Assembly (NCBI GenBank): GCA_021018815.1
Contig: JAITYX010000173.1
Coordinates: 49,143-113,142 of the forward strand
Length of the DNA: 64,000 nucleotides
Source of the DNA: Talinum fruticosum
Taxonomy: Eukaryota > Streptophyta > Magnoliopsida > Caryophyllales > Talinaceae
Reading direction: 5' to 3'
The position numbers and the translations under genes are program-made. Under the pieces are notes generated by a model that saw nothing but the letters and a program-made list of their open reading frames with translations, was not told the origin of the DNA and searched no databases. Shown in pieces: positions 1 to 10,447 of this stretch (the stretch's first letter is position 1; every line of letters starts with the position of its first letter).

Positions 1-735
1 ATCTGCTACAACGGTCACAAAGGACATCCGAGTCGGAAGATGGTCACAATGGCTAGTCCGCTTGGTCATCTATAAATAGAAGCCAACTCTCAAGACTTGA
101 AGATTGCTTGAACCAACTGTAAATACACATACTTCAGCAAAAGTCTTTGTATTCATTTTCAATCTTCTACTTACAACTCCAACTCTGTAATTAATATTTT
201 CCGAGTTGTAAGGTCTTGTAATCGAGTCACAAACATTTACTCTTACTTTTTGAGTAAGGTCCCTTGATTGAGCTGTAAGGGTTATCTCAGCTCGGTTGTC
301 CATAACTGTAAAGGTTACCTCGGTTAGGAAGTACTAGATAAGATAAGGGAATTTCGAGTCTAGGAAAAACTCGTAAGGAGTTGTCTAAAGGAGCAACTTT
401 GGTTGAGTCATTCTACTCGTATTTTGTGGATTCAAAATAGTGGATTTGACTTTGTGCTTGGATTAGCACGGTCCGTGGTTTTCTGCCCAAGGAGGGTTTC
501 CGCGTAATTTACGAGTTGATACTTTTACGAGTCCAATCTAAACTCAATCAGATTTAAAGTTCGAGTCCAATCGTATCTTTATCTTCCACTTATTTCTAAG
601 TAAGTGTTTTTCGACTTCATTCTTGATTCACACTTGTCCTCAGAATCATATCAAGTGTTTAACTCGAGCGAATTTCCTCATCGCCCTATTCACCCCCTCT
701 AGGGTGACTTAGCTTCTCCGAGAGCAAACCTTTAG
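1..735 (+). mobile_element. Copia-like LTR-a, 3' part (left arm)
   Basis: This is the promoter and downstream part of a long terminal repeat. A TATA box at 71-78 is followed by a transcribed region, and the 3' end carries the motif caccccctctagggtgactt (691-710) that is typical of many plant Copia LTR ends. The last shared bases with LTR-b are agagcaaaccttta near 721-734. Beyond 735 the sequence turns into Tat-type Gypsy RNase H/integrase, so the LTR lies inside a Gypsy element. The 5' part is outside the window. The Copia assignment rests on the LTR end motif. Confidence 0.72.
71..78 (+). promoter_or_regulatory. TATA box of LTR-a (left arm)
   Basis: The motif tataaata sits in the context ggtcatctataaatagaagc. 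The mirror copy is at 14896-14903 on the minus strand, and the related LTR-b has the same box at 9065-9072 and 5913-5920. This is the likely U3/R boundary region of the LTR. Confidence 0.7.
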
Positions 736-2065
736 CATTAATTCAATGCCCGTTCATATTGAGCGACGGACTCACCCTGGACACATCTACACATTAGAAG
801 TGTCTAATCATCGACCACACAAGTTGGTATCATGACATTTATCAATACCTGGATAAGCAATAATACCCCGGGACTTCACACCTAGAACCTAACGAGCCAT
901 CGGGATGTTGGCTACCCAATTCTTCATCAATCAAGGGCAAGCTGTACAAGAAAACCAATTATGGAGTTACCTTTCTTTGTGTCAACCAACATCAAGTAAA
1001 GCGCATTATGGATGAGATTCATGGTGGGGAATGTGGGCCTCATATGAATGGGAAGATGTTGGTCGAGAAGGTTAAGAGACTCGGATATTATTGGTTGACC
1101 ATGGCGGCGACTGTCATGAGTTTGTTAGAAGTTGCCATAAATGTCGGGTGTATGCAAATTTAAAACACCAACTGCAGTAATTTCTCATAACGTTAGCTTC
1201 ACCCTAGCCATTCTCGGTTTAGGGAATAGACATCATTGCCAAGGTGACCCCTAAAGTAACAAGTGATCATGAATTCATGCTAATAGCAATTGACTGCTTC
1301 ATAAAAGGGGTAGAGGCGGCCTCCTAAACAACTTTGACGTCAATACAAGTAGCCAAGTGTATTACCTAGAATATCATATCTCGTTATGGGGTGCCTTACA
1401 AGCTAATTAGTGACCATGGTAGTCATTTTAAGAAGAAGGTAGCAGATTTGCGGGACAAGTACAAGATCCAACACCATAAATCTTCCCCTATCGTCCTTAG
1501 GCTAACGGAGTCGTCGAAGCCGCTAATAAGAATATTCGTAAAATAGTGGAGAAGATGGCAATTACTTATAAGGATTGGCCCGATAATATGCCATTTGCTT
1601 TGTGGGGTTATCAAACATCCGTTAGAGCCTCTACGGGGAGTAACACCTTACTCCTTAGTTTATGGCATGGAAGCAGTCCTTCCAATAGAAATTACCATTC
1701 CCTCATCAAGGATAATTGCTAAAAGCCAGATTCCGGAAGTAGAATGGGCTTAAGCACGCTATGAAGAGTTAGTAGTATTGGATGAGAGACGCTTCAATGC
1801 CCGCACTATGTCCAAATATACTAACCATGTATATCAAGGGTGTTTAATAAGAAACTTAAGCCCTAAAATTTGCAAATTGGAGATTTAGTCTTTAAGAAAG
1901 TAAAAGCGCCTATTCGGGACCCACGAGAGAAATTTAAAAACAATTGGCAAGGCCGGTTTGTACTTAGTATGATCTTACCCCAAGGCGGTGAAATTAACTT
2001 ATTTGGATCAAAATTTTTTTTTTCAATATATGCATTTGGATAAGTTGAGGAAGTATTATGTCTAG
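736..2065 (+). pseudogene. Tat-lineage Ty3/Gypsy pol, end of RNase H and integrase (left arm)
   Basis: Integrase joins retrotransposon cDNA to host DNA. The frames show the zinc-binding part (EIHGGECGPHMNG, then C-H-K-C after one frameshift near 1110), and the catalytic D-D-E region: first D in GIDII (about 1215), second D in ISDHGSHF (about 1410) and E in VEAANKNIRK (about 1515). The C-terminal part has QIGDLVFKKV and ends LDKLRKYYV, with stop at 2063-2065, as in plant Tat elements. It is broken by a stop in the catalytic core (about 1327) and several frameshifts. LTR-a cuts off everything upstream of 736. Confidence 0.9.
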
Positions 2066-2960
2066 CACGAACCTAGGGTATGGGCCAAGGTCGACCCAAT
2101 CGGGGTAGGCTATAGCGGGAGCCAGCCACCACCAGGGCAACAGTGGATTGGTCGGGCTGAATTCTTTCCTTTTCTTCCTTAGTACTCTGTGATCTACTAA
2201 CCGTCCAATTAGATGGTTTCTTTGTTCTAACAATGGTCCGATTAGGTGGTCCAATTTATTTATTTATTTTCCTCTAGGTGAGCAATAAAACGTAAAAGTA
2301 TAGCATATTACTTACTTTTATTTAATAACAAGTAAGCCTACTACTTACCTAAGTACATAGCTAATAAAAAGAAATCATTGCAAGCACGCTACTTGTAAAA
2401 TCATAATAATTTGTTCTTAAGAGGCCAAAACAAAACCTCTTTTATTCTATCCTATGTTTTATCTAAAATTTATAAGTCGTAGTCTATCTAAAATATATTA
2501 CGTCTAGCATGACCCTAGATGGCAAGCCAAGCCTGGCTCAATTAGGCCACGACATGGCGGGCATCGGCTACCACCCGGACAATGTTGGGCTGGCTGGGCG
2601 AAATTATCCCCTTTAGTTTTTCTTTCTTTGAAATTATTTTTAACCATCCAATTAGATAGTCTCTTTATTTATTTTCGGACAGTCCAATTACGCGGTCCAT
2701 TGGTGTAATTAATTATTTATTAACTTTAAAGGCATTCCAATGAGGTGGTCCAATTTATTTATACCTCTCGGTGAGAGAAAAAAAAAATAAGTATAGCATA
2801 ATACTTACTGTTATTTAATAAAAGGTAAGTTTACTACTTACCTAAATACATAGCTAATAAAAGGGCAATAAAACAAGCACACTACTTGTGGAAAATAAAC
2901 TCTTCTAAAGAGGAAAAGCTAATCCTCCTATTCTTTTATTCCTTTCTAAATTCTATTTAA
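2061..2960. repeat. Tandem duplication of the pol/aORF2 spacer (left arm)
   Basis: Two diverged units of about 440 bp follow each other: one from about 2061, one from about 2503. Both begin with tctagca(c/t)ga, share a block with agtatagcat and ttatttaataa, then ctacttacctaa and acatagctaataaa, and end before the aORF2 stop. E4 has a single copy of this block (43650-43830). The first unit begins exactly at the pol stop codon, so the duplication separates the converging ends of pol and aORF2. Confidence 0.8.
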
Positions 2961-4537
2961 AGAACTAAGCCCTAGTCTATCTTCACTTGTCTTTCCTTTG
3001 AGGTCACTAGACTCGGCTCCATCGTCTTGGGTATGCTTATTCAGCTCCTCAATCCTACGGGCCCTCCTCTCTTCAGCTTCACTGGCTTCAAATTCTCTTC
3101 TACGAACACGTTCATCTATCCGAGGGTTTGCTTCGTGAATTTGATGTGGTGTAGCGACGAGGAAGGCTTCTTTAGGATCTATCTCTCGAGCTATCCGTGC
3201 CTTGCGCCGTTTAGGATGCACTTTTATTATCCTCTCCGGATATAACATAGATCTAGTAGTAGTCGGCTTGCCTCCTGGTTTCAGCGGTTTTGGCGGAGTT
3301 CATCCGAGTATTCGGGCCATGACTTCATTCGCCTCGAATTGCCAAAACCTTCTAATAGTTCGAAGGTAGTGGGCCGGATGCAATATAGAATAGGAATCAC
3401 CTACTCTCTTCCCATTTAGCTCAAGACATGGTCGGGAAATAATAAGTGCTTCTTTTTAGGCCCGAGTAGGCGTACAAAAGGATGTTGTGCAGTATGTGTC
3501 CTAAATTAGGACAGGTTTCAGATACGTGATGTACCATGCTATATCATTACTATGATTCTTAAGGTATTCTTCCCACCACAATATAGGGTGATCAGCTACC
3601 ACCTCCACCTGTTTTCTCTAGCAAAAGTGATTGCTAGATATGTGTCCACATCAGCGAGGAGCCTGAATTAGTTTTAGATGCTCTATTAACCAAATCTACA
3701 CACCATAGATAATGAAAAATAAGTGTCCTGCATGGTCAAAATTCAACCGTTCTTCAATGCTCAATAGGAGCAACATAAAAAAAATAGAAGACAAAATGCA
3801 AAAATAGTGAAATGAGCAAAAATATAGACTTTCGGCTTGAACCGGAGGCAATTCGGCCTCGGCGGCGTCGGACAGACACCTGTTGCTTTGGCGCCACCGA
3901 CTGGTCAACACCGTTTGATCTCACGAGCGGTTATTTGCTTACTCGTAAAAACAAGGCGCTCCTAGTGAAGTCTTCCTCGGAATTGGCCTCAACTCGATCT
4001 AAGCCTATAATAGTTTCAGCAACTATCAACGACGTTAGGGTGCGATAATTCTCTAAGCTGCTCAATGAAGCTTAGCAACACCGCCGACGCTATATTCCCG
4101 CGGCCTCTTCCTCGTAGGAATACACCTATAAGGCAGGTGATAATAGCTCGTCGTCTCGGGATTATGATAGCCTGAGAGAATGCGTACATCCGAGGATCTA
4201 TCCTAGATTCCTATTGCTCAATTTTAGTAGAGATTTGTAGGTCTCGTGAGTAGAGATTTATAGGTCTCGTGCGGTTTTCGAATGATTTGGCATGATAGGT
4301 TTCGCATGTCGTTGGATGCCTCGTATAGAATGAAACTCTTCAAGCGGGGGGACAATTCCTTATCCCTAAACCTAAATACATGGTCATGAGGATCCCAAAA
4401 GGCCACTGCGAGTCCTCGAGGAAGTCTAATAGACTCTCACTTGGTGAATGCTTGAATAAGGTGTTTAGCCCATATTGTGGGAACTCTACCCTCTCCGTAT
4501 TTGTTATCTCATGCATCCAATGAGGTAAATCGCTCAT
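2946..4537 (-). pseudogene. Antisense gene aORF2, DUF7745-like (left arm)
   Basis: This gene reads against the Gypsy element and converges on pol. I start it at the ATG at 4537 (MSDLPHWMHE), 104 bp after its TATA box and matching an ATG in the E4 copy. The frame passes through FWDPHDHVFRF, a motif seen in DUF7745-type plant transposon proteins, with a frameshift near 4400. An intron lies at 3942-3696. The C-terminus (3248-2946) is charged and rich in Glu, Arg and Lys, probably a coiled coil. Several frameshifts and stops break it. The family name is from memory and tentative; the homology to the E4 copy is clear. Function is unknown. Confidence 0.72.
3696..3942 (-). other. Spliceosomal intron in aORF2 (left arm)
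   Basis: On the minus strand the donor is gtaagc at 3942 and the acceptor is gtgtgtag ending at 3696, 247 nt apart, with a T-rich stretch before the acceptor. The same boundaries occur in the right arm (246 nt) and in E4 (250 nt), while the bases inside have diverged. Confidence 0.75.
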
Positions 4538-4640
4538 AAAGTTTATCTTTTTTGAAGGAAGTAGAAGGGACTCGGAAATTCCCTTTGATTTGCAGAAGGA
4601 TATGTAAAAGGAAAAATTTTCGACCTTCGACACGGGTCCA

Positions 4641-4647
4641 ATTTATA
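4641..4647 (-). promoter_or_regulatory. TATA box of aORF2 (left arm)
   Basis: On the minus strand the box reads tataaat in the context aactactataaattggacc, 104 bp before the ATG at 4537. The E4 copy has tataaata at the equivalent place (45560-45553). Confidence 0.65.
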
Positions 4648-5069
4648 GTAGTTTTCCATAACACAAGAGTCCTACTTGTACTGCAACTATAGTATTCGCC
4701 GGTGCACGGGTCTTCCGGGTGGCGGCGCGGCCATTGTCTTGAATAGGCCAGCCCGTCTTATTTTGGCCCGAGCATTCCTTGGGCTATTATCTTTTCTCTA
4801 CCCCAACCCGTTTTCATGCAAACCTTGTTATTTTGGGACCATGCACTTAAGAATGCCCTTTTTTTTTTCTTTTGGGGGAATGGAGGCTAATGTAAATTTT
4901 TTTTTTTCGATTTGTTTTTCTAATTTTTCCTAAGAATTTTGCATCATATTTAATAAAAGAAAACATTTTTAAAATCGAATCTTTGCATCCCATCGCATTG
5001 CATAAGAGTCATAATATTACAAAATAATAAATATTAAGCAACAATAGCACCCTAAAAGGAATTGACTTA

Positions 5070-5352
5070 TCGTCGCCATCGAAGCATCATCGAAGATGTA
5101 GTTCGTTGAAGTCCTCTAAGACAGATGTGGAAAATCGGTTGTCTCCACCACCTTGATAAGAGCTAGCTCCGTTATCCCAAGATTAAGATGCTCCATGGGA
5201 TGATCCACAATAAGAAATCCAAGTGCAATGAAGAGGGTTTCCGTGCTTGGTAAAAGGCTTGAAGAGGCGGGATGTTGAGACTCTCTTAAGTAAAGTTGGG
5301 TCCTGCACCGGACAAACTAGGTCTCGCTTTAGAAGTACTCCGACGATGTGCA
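5070..5352 (-). pseudogene. 3' tail of antisense gene aORF1 (left arm)
   Basis: The minus-strand translation has SSYQGG and FSTSVLEDF near its end, matching the end of aORF1 in E4 (46198-45976). Only the last 90 or so codons are left, because the LTR-b insertion at 5353 removed the rest. Downstream on the minus strand (5070-4650) is the aORF1/aORF2 spacer, with T-rich stretches at 4859-4929, also seen in E4 and E2. Confidence 0.7.
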
Positions 5353-6774
5353 CTAAAGGTTTGCTCTTGGAGAATCTAAGTCACCCTAGACGGGGGAGAA
5401 TAGGGTGATGAAGAAAATTAAACGATTTCTGCACCAATTCAAACTAAAAGTAGATTTTGAGTCTACAATGAACTCGAAAGGTAATAACATAGATATACGC
5501 GGAAACCCTATTGGGGCAAAAAACCACGAAATTCAAGCACGAAGTCAAATCCACTATTTTGAATCTACAAAATACAAAGGACTGACTCAACCAGAATTGC
5601 TCCCTTAAATAATTCCTTACAACGTTTTCCTTTACTCGAAGTTCCCTTATCCGATCTAGTACTTCCGACCTGAGGTAACCTTTACAATAACGAGCAGTGA
5701 GCTGAGTTAACCCTTACACCTCTGTCAAGAGACTTACAACAAAAGTAAGAGAAGTATGTAATTGATTACAAGACTTTCTTTACAACTTAGAGAATATTAA
5801 ATACATAATTGGAGTTGTAACTAGAAGATTGAGTAAGAATGAATCCAATATTAGGTTCAATAATAATTTCGATAATATGTTCAGCAATCTTAAAGTCTTT
5901 TTGATTGGCTTATATTTATAGCCAAACAGGCGAGTGACCGTTGAGTCTTGGTTTTGGACTAAAATCTTAACTAGCCGTTGTAAAGGCTATTACGAGTCAC
6001 TCGAGAAAGATCCGTTGGAATGTGAAAGTTTTTAACGGCTGTGGGCTCCAAAAGATGGTCCAATCACTTGGTGGTGACTAAAAACTATAAACAACTCTTA
6101 GGCCGAGAGTTGGTGTTTTCCGATTTGCAAACAAATAACCCTAACACGATTATGCGAGCCATGTCTAGAAGTAGCTAAAACTTGTTTGCTAGTGTTTAAC
6201 GCCTAGAAACTAGTTGCTTTTGTAATTCAAAAATATATTAGGCTCATTTGAACAACCTACAAAGAAAACCACATAGGTTCTCAAAGTATAACAATACTTT
6301 GGTCCAAGATTAGGCACAAATAATAATTAAATCCGAGTAATTAAATGCATAATTATCTTTGGCTTAAAAGAATGGAATTTTTAGTCTAATATTCAATATC
6401 TTCAAATTCCATCTTAAGTCAAGCTTCAGCTGATCAAGTCAAGAGAGTAAAATATTAGAGTATAACAACTTGATATGGTCAAATAATTCTCAAGGAAATA
6501 AACTTACTCAAAATAAAGAATTAACGTTGTAATTCTTTTTGCTTTAAAATACAAAGTCGAGTGCTTAGAGAAAGTGTGTTAGAGAAATTATTTGATCATA
6601 CGATGGTTCTAAGTTATGTCCGAGTGAGTAAGAAACACTAGTGACGAAGATATGTAGCAAGGCGCTTTACGAGTCGATCATAACATAATGAAAACATAGA
6701 TAGGAGTTTCTCAATAATACATAATGACTTAGAATCAAAACCTAAGAGAGATAGATTTTTATACCGAGTCTTCA
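5353..6774 (-). mobile_element. Copia-like LTR-b (left arm)
   Basis: On the minus strand the LTR starts with tgaagactcgg at 6774, directly after a purine tract (aaaaaaatggggaga), and ends at about 5353 after the motif cctattctcccccgtctagg. The TATA box is at 5920-5913. Its length is about 1.42 kb. It belongs to the same family as LTR-a but is clearly diverged from it. It interrupts the Gypsy aORF1 gene. Confidence 0.75.
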
Positions 6775-7118
6775 ATCTCCCCATTTTTTTGGAAGGCATT
6801 CCATACTTGAGATAGAAACTTGTTAGCATATTACATAAGTTTTCATTGCAAATGATCCAAATAGAAAGTCACGTTCTCGGAGCAATAGTGACTTTGAAAT
6901 ACGAAAATATGTACCTCGAAACGGATATGCTCGGAATGAAAAGTATTAGTATCAAAGCATATATAAAAAATATTAGAGAATCAAAACAATTTAGAGCTTA
7001 GTGTGCTAAACGAAAATTCATTGCTCCAAAAGAAAATAAACGAGACTAAAGAGAAAATTCATTGAGCGAAGTTTCTACCCCTAAACTAAACATCAAGTTG
7101 TTTGTATATTTTCTTCCC

Positions 7119-7471
7119 CTAGCATTTCATCAAAAAGAGGGAAGAAAATAGCAGAGTAGTACAAGCGATGTTGGCCAAAAAAAAAAAAGAAACGAAGAAA
7201 AGAAATGAACTAAGAAGGGGCGCTAGGTGTCTCGACGAGGAGGGACTAGCGTTGCGCTTGCGCTTGTATGTTTGAGAGGAGGTGGATGAACGAGGTGGTT
7301 GTAGCACTGGGATATCAAGAAGTTGCTCTGTCTTGGTTCCGTAAACCAAAGGGACATCTTCCTCGGGTTCATCTTCGTCGAAGACAGCTTCGGCCGATGC
7401 TTCGGGACAGCGGCTTGGGACCGACCAACGTCATCATCCTTTTCTAACCCACTCGAAGCGCCTTGCCCCAA
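7119..7471 (-). pseudogene. Copia-like 3' coding remnant (left arm)
   Basis: The minus-strand frames contain GLEKDDDVGR near 7440 and VPLVYGTKTEQ near 7340, then a Ser/Arg/Lys-rich tail. It lies just upstream of the LTR-b purine tract, in the place of the last coding part of a Copia element with an extra ORF after pol (as in SIRE-type elements). I do not recognise the protein. The frame is disrupted, and the palindrome centre cuts its upstream end. Confidence 0.45.
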
Positions 7472-7529
7472 ACAATGTGTCGGGGTTGTCTGTTTCCAAC
7501 ACTGACAATGCTTGCAACACCAAGCTCAA
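7456..7529. other. 74-bp spacer at the centre of the palindrome
   Basis: Perfect pairing of the arms stops at 7455/7530. The spacer contains a short imperfect hairpin around the motif ccccaaacaatgtgtcgggg (7467-7486). On the plus strand it resembles U3 sequence of the Copia-like LTR-a, which reads gtcggggttgtccgtttcc at about 15105-15140 on the minus strand. The left edge (actcgaagcgccttg) also resembles LTR-b sequence near 8318-8335. The loop is therefore probably of LTR origin rather than an adapter or random filler; this rests on short matches. Confidence 0.6.
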
Positions 7530-7867
7530 CGAGTGGGTTAGAAAAGGATGATGACGTTGGTCGAGTCCCAAGCCGCTGTCCCGAAGCATCGGCCGAAGCT
7601 GTCTTCGACGAAGATGAACTCGAGGAAGATGTCCCTTTGGTTTACGGAACCAAGACAGAGCAACTTCTTGATATCCCAGTGCTACAACCACCTCGTTCAT
7701 CCACCTCCTCTCAAACATACAAGCGCAAGCGCAACGCTAGTCCCTCCTCGTCGAGACACCTAGCGCCCCTTCTTAGTTCATTTCTTTTCTTCGTTTCTTT
7801 TTTTTTTTTGGCCAACATCGGTTGTACTACTCTGCTATTTTCTTCCCTCTTTTTGATGAAATGCTAG
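7530..7867 (+). pseudogene. Copia-like 3' coding remnant (right arm)
   Basis: This is the mirror copy of 7119-7455. Here one frame stays open from the spacer to a stop near 7867: an acidic segment (DEDELEEDVP), then a Ser/Thr-rich basic segment (KRKRNASPSSSRH), then a hydrophobic stretch that is probably translated 3' UTR. The 3' UTR motif ctctttttgatgaaatgct (7849-7867) resembles sequence near the 3' end of many plant Copia elements. The true product is unknown. Confidence 0.45.
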
Positions 7868-8195
7868 GGGAAGAAAATATACAAACAACTTGATGTTTAG
7901 TTTAGGGGTAGAAACTTCGCTCAATGAATTTTCTCTTTAGTCTCGTTTATTTTCTTTTGGAGCAATGAATTTTCGTTTAGCACACTAAGCTCTAAATTGT
8001 TTTGATTCTCTAATATTTTTTATATATGCTTTGATACTAATACTTTTCATTCCGAGCATATCCGTTTCGAGGTACATATTTTCGTATTTCAAAGTCACTA
8101 TTGCTCCGAGAACGTGACTTTCTATTTGGATCATTTGCAATGAAAACTTATGTAATATGCTAACAAGTTTCTATCTCAAGTATGGAATGCCTTCC

Positions 8196-8211
8196 AAAAA
8201 AATGGGGAGAT
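8196..8211 (+). promoter_or_regulatory. Polypurine tract before LTR-b (right arm)
   Basis: The run aaaaaaatggggaga directly precedes the LTR start at 8212, which is the expected position of the plus-strand primer. The mirror copy is at 6775-6790. Confidence 0.6.
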
Positions 8212-9632
8212 TGAAGACTCGGTATAAAAATCTATCTCTCTTAGGTTTTGATTCTAAGTCATTATGTATTATTGAGAAACTCCTATCTATGTTTTCATTA
8301 TGTTATGATCGACTCGAAAGCGCCTTGCTACATATCTTCGTCACTAGTGTTTCTTACTCACTCGGACATAACTTAGAACCATCGTATGATCAAATAATTT
8401 CTCTAACACACTTTCTCTAAGCACTGACTTTGTATTTTAAAGCAAAAAGAATTACAACGTTAATTCTTTATTTTGAGTAAGTTTATTTCCTTGAGAATTA
8501 TTTGACCATATCAAGTTGTTATACTCTAATATTTTACTCTCTTGACTTGATCAGCTGAAGCTTGACTTAAGATGGAATTTGAAGATATTGAATATTAGAC
8601 TAAAAAATTCCATTCTTTTAAGCCAAAGATAATTATGCATTTAATTACTCGGATTTAATTATTATTTGTGCCTAATCTTGGACCAAAGTATTGTTATACT
8701 TTGAGAACCTATGTGGTTTTCTTTGTAGGTTGTTCAAATGAGCCTAATATATTTTTGAATTACAAAAGCAACTAGTTTCTAGGCGTTAAACACTAGCAAA
8801 CAAGTTTTAGCTACTTCTAGACATGGCTCGCATAACCGTGTTAGGGTTATTTGTTTGCAAAACTGGAAAACACCAACTCTCGGCCTAAGAGTTGTTTATA
8901 GTTTTTAGTCACCACCAAGTGATTGGACCATCTTTTGGAGCCCACAGCCGTTAAAAACTTTCACATTCCAACGGATCTTTTCGAGTGACTCGTAATAGCC
9001 TTTACAACGGCTAGTTAAGATTTTAGTCCAAAACCAAGACTCAACGGTCACTCGCCTGTTTGGCTATAAATATAAGCCAATCAAAAAGACTTTAAGATTG
9101 CTGAACATATTATCGAAATTATTATTGAACCTAATATTGGATTCATTCTTACTCAATCTTCTAGTTACAACTCCAATTATGTATTTAATATTCTCTAAGT
9201 TGTAAAGAAAGTCTTGTAATCAATTACATACTTCTCTTACTTTTGTTGTAAGTCTCTTGACAGAGGTGTAAGGGTTAACTCAGCTCAGCTGTTCGTTATT
9301 GTAAAGGTTACCTCAGGTCGGAAGTACTAGATCGGATAAGGGAACTTCGAGTAAAGGAAAACGTTGTAAGGAATTATTTAAGGGAGCAATTCTGGTTGAG
9401 TCAGTCCTTTGTATTTTGTAGATTCAAAATAGTGGATTTGACTTCGTGCTTGAATTTCGTGGTTTTTGCCCCAATAGGGTTTCCGCGTATATCTATGTTA
9501 TTACCTTTCGAGTTCATTGTAGACTCAAAATCTACTTTTAGTTTGAATTGGTGCAGAAATCGTTTAATTTTCTTCATCACCCTATTCTCCCCCGTCTAGG
9601 GTGACTTAGATTCTCCAAGAGCAAACCTTTAG
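8212..9632 (+). mobile_element. Copia-like LTR-b (right arm)
   Basis: This is the mirror copy of 5353-6774. It starts tgaagactcgg, has a TATA box at 9065-9072 (ctataaatataagcc) and ends with the caccctattctcccccgtct region at 9577-9597. At 9633 the sequence becomes the tail of the Gypsy gene aORF1, where homology to E4 begins. Confidence 0.75.
9065..9072 (+). promoter_or_regulatory. TATA box of LTR-b (right arm)
   Basis: The motif tataaata sits in a context (gg-ctataaatataagccaa) very like that of LTR-a, at the expected distance from the LTR 3' end. Confidence 0.65.
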
Positions 9633-9915
9633 TGCACATCGTCGGAGTACTTCTAAAGCGAGACCTAGTTTGTCCGGTGCAGGACCCAACTTTACTTAAG
9701 AGAGTCTCAACATCCTGCCTCTTCAAGCCTTTTACCAAGCACGGAAACCCTCTTCATTGCACTTGGATTTCTTATTGTGGATCATCCCATGGAGCATCTT
9801 AATCTTGGGATAACGGAGCTAGCTCTTATCAAGGTGGTGGAGACAACCGATTTTCCACATCTGTCTTAGAGGACTTCAAGCAACTACATCTTCGATGATG
9901 CTTCGATGGCGACGA
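9633..9915 (+). pseudogene. 3' tail of antisense gene aORF1 (right arm)
   Basis: This is the mirror copy of the left-arm tail. The plus-strand translation has SSYQGGGDNRFSTSVLEDF near 9815-9875, matching the C-terminus of aORF1 in E4. An internal TAA near 9800 and the LTR-b junction leave it non-functional. The 9920-10330 stretch is the aORF1/aORF2 spacer; I see no gene in it. Confidence 0.7.
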
Positions 9916-10337
9916 TAAGTCAATTCCTTTTAGGGTGCTATTGTTGCTTAATATTTATTATTTTGTAATATTATGACTCTTATGCAATGCGATGGGATGC
10001 AAAGATTCGATTTTAAAAATGTTTTCTTTTATTAAATATGATGCAAAATTCTTAGGAAAAATTAGAAAAACAAATCGAAAAAAAAAAATTTACATTAGCC
10101 TCCATTCCCCCAAAAGAAAAAAAAAAGGGCATTCTTAAGTGCATGGTCCCAAAATAACAAGGTTTGCATGAAAACGGGTTGGGGTAGAGAAAAGATAATA
10201 GCCCAAGGAATGCTCGGGCCAAAATAAGACGGGCTGGCCTATTCAAGACAATGGCCGCGCCGCCACCCGGAAGACCCGTGCACCGGCGAATACTATAGTT
10301 GCAGTACAAGTAGGACTCTTGTGTTATGGAAAACTAC

Positions 10338-10344
10338 TATAAAT
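10338..10344 (+). promoter_or_regulatory. TATA box of aORF2 (right arm)
   Basis: The box tataaat, in aactactataaattggacc, is 104 bp before the ATG at 10448. E4 keeps a TATA box at the same place although the surrounding sequence has diverged. Confidence 0.65.
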
Positions 10345-10447
10345 TGGACCCGTGTCGAAGGTCGAAAATTTTTCCTTTTACATATCCTTCTGCAAATCAA
10401 AGGGAATTTCCGAGTCCCTTCTACTTCCTTCAAAAAAGATAAACTTT

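Larger units (their letters stand above)
1..7455. repeat. Left arm of giant inverted repeat
   Basis: This arm is the reverse complement of 7530-14973. Paired landmarks have a nearly constant coordinate sum (14974 at the outer edge, 14985 at the centre), so the arms are collinear with only a few net indels. By-eye comparison of several stretches shows roughly 1-2% differences, many of them single-base indels. Base 1 still pairs with 14973, so the arm continues to the left of the window and its real end is not seen. The content is Copia-like LTR-a, Tat-type Gypsy pol end, antisense gene aORF2, the tail of aORF1, Copia-like LTR-b and Copia-like 3' coding sequence. Confidence 0.97.

Noticed and set aside
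3027..3245. 72-codon plus-strand frame (and its mirror at 11736-11954)
   Set aside because: It is the reverse of the charged aORF2 C-terminus, which has homologues in E4.
7434..7718. 94-codon minus-strand frame across the palindrome centre
   Set aside because: It joins the two arms through the spacer and exists only because of the inverted repeat.
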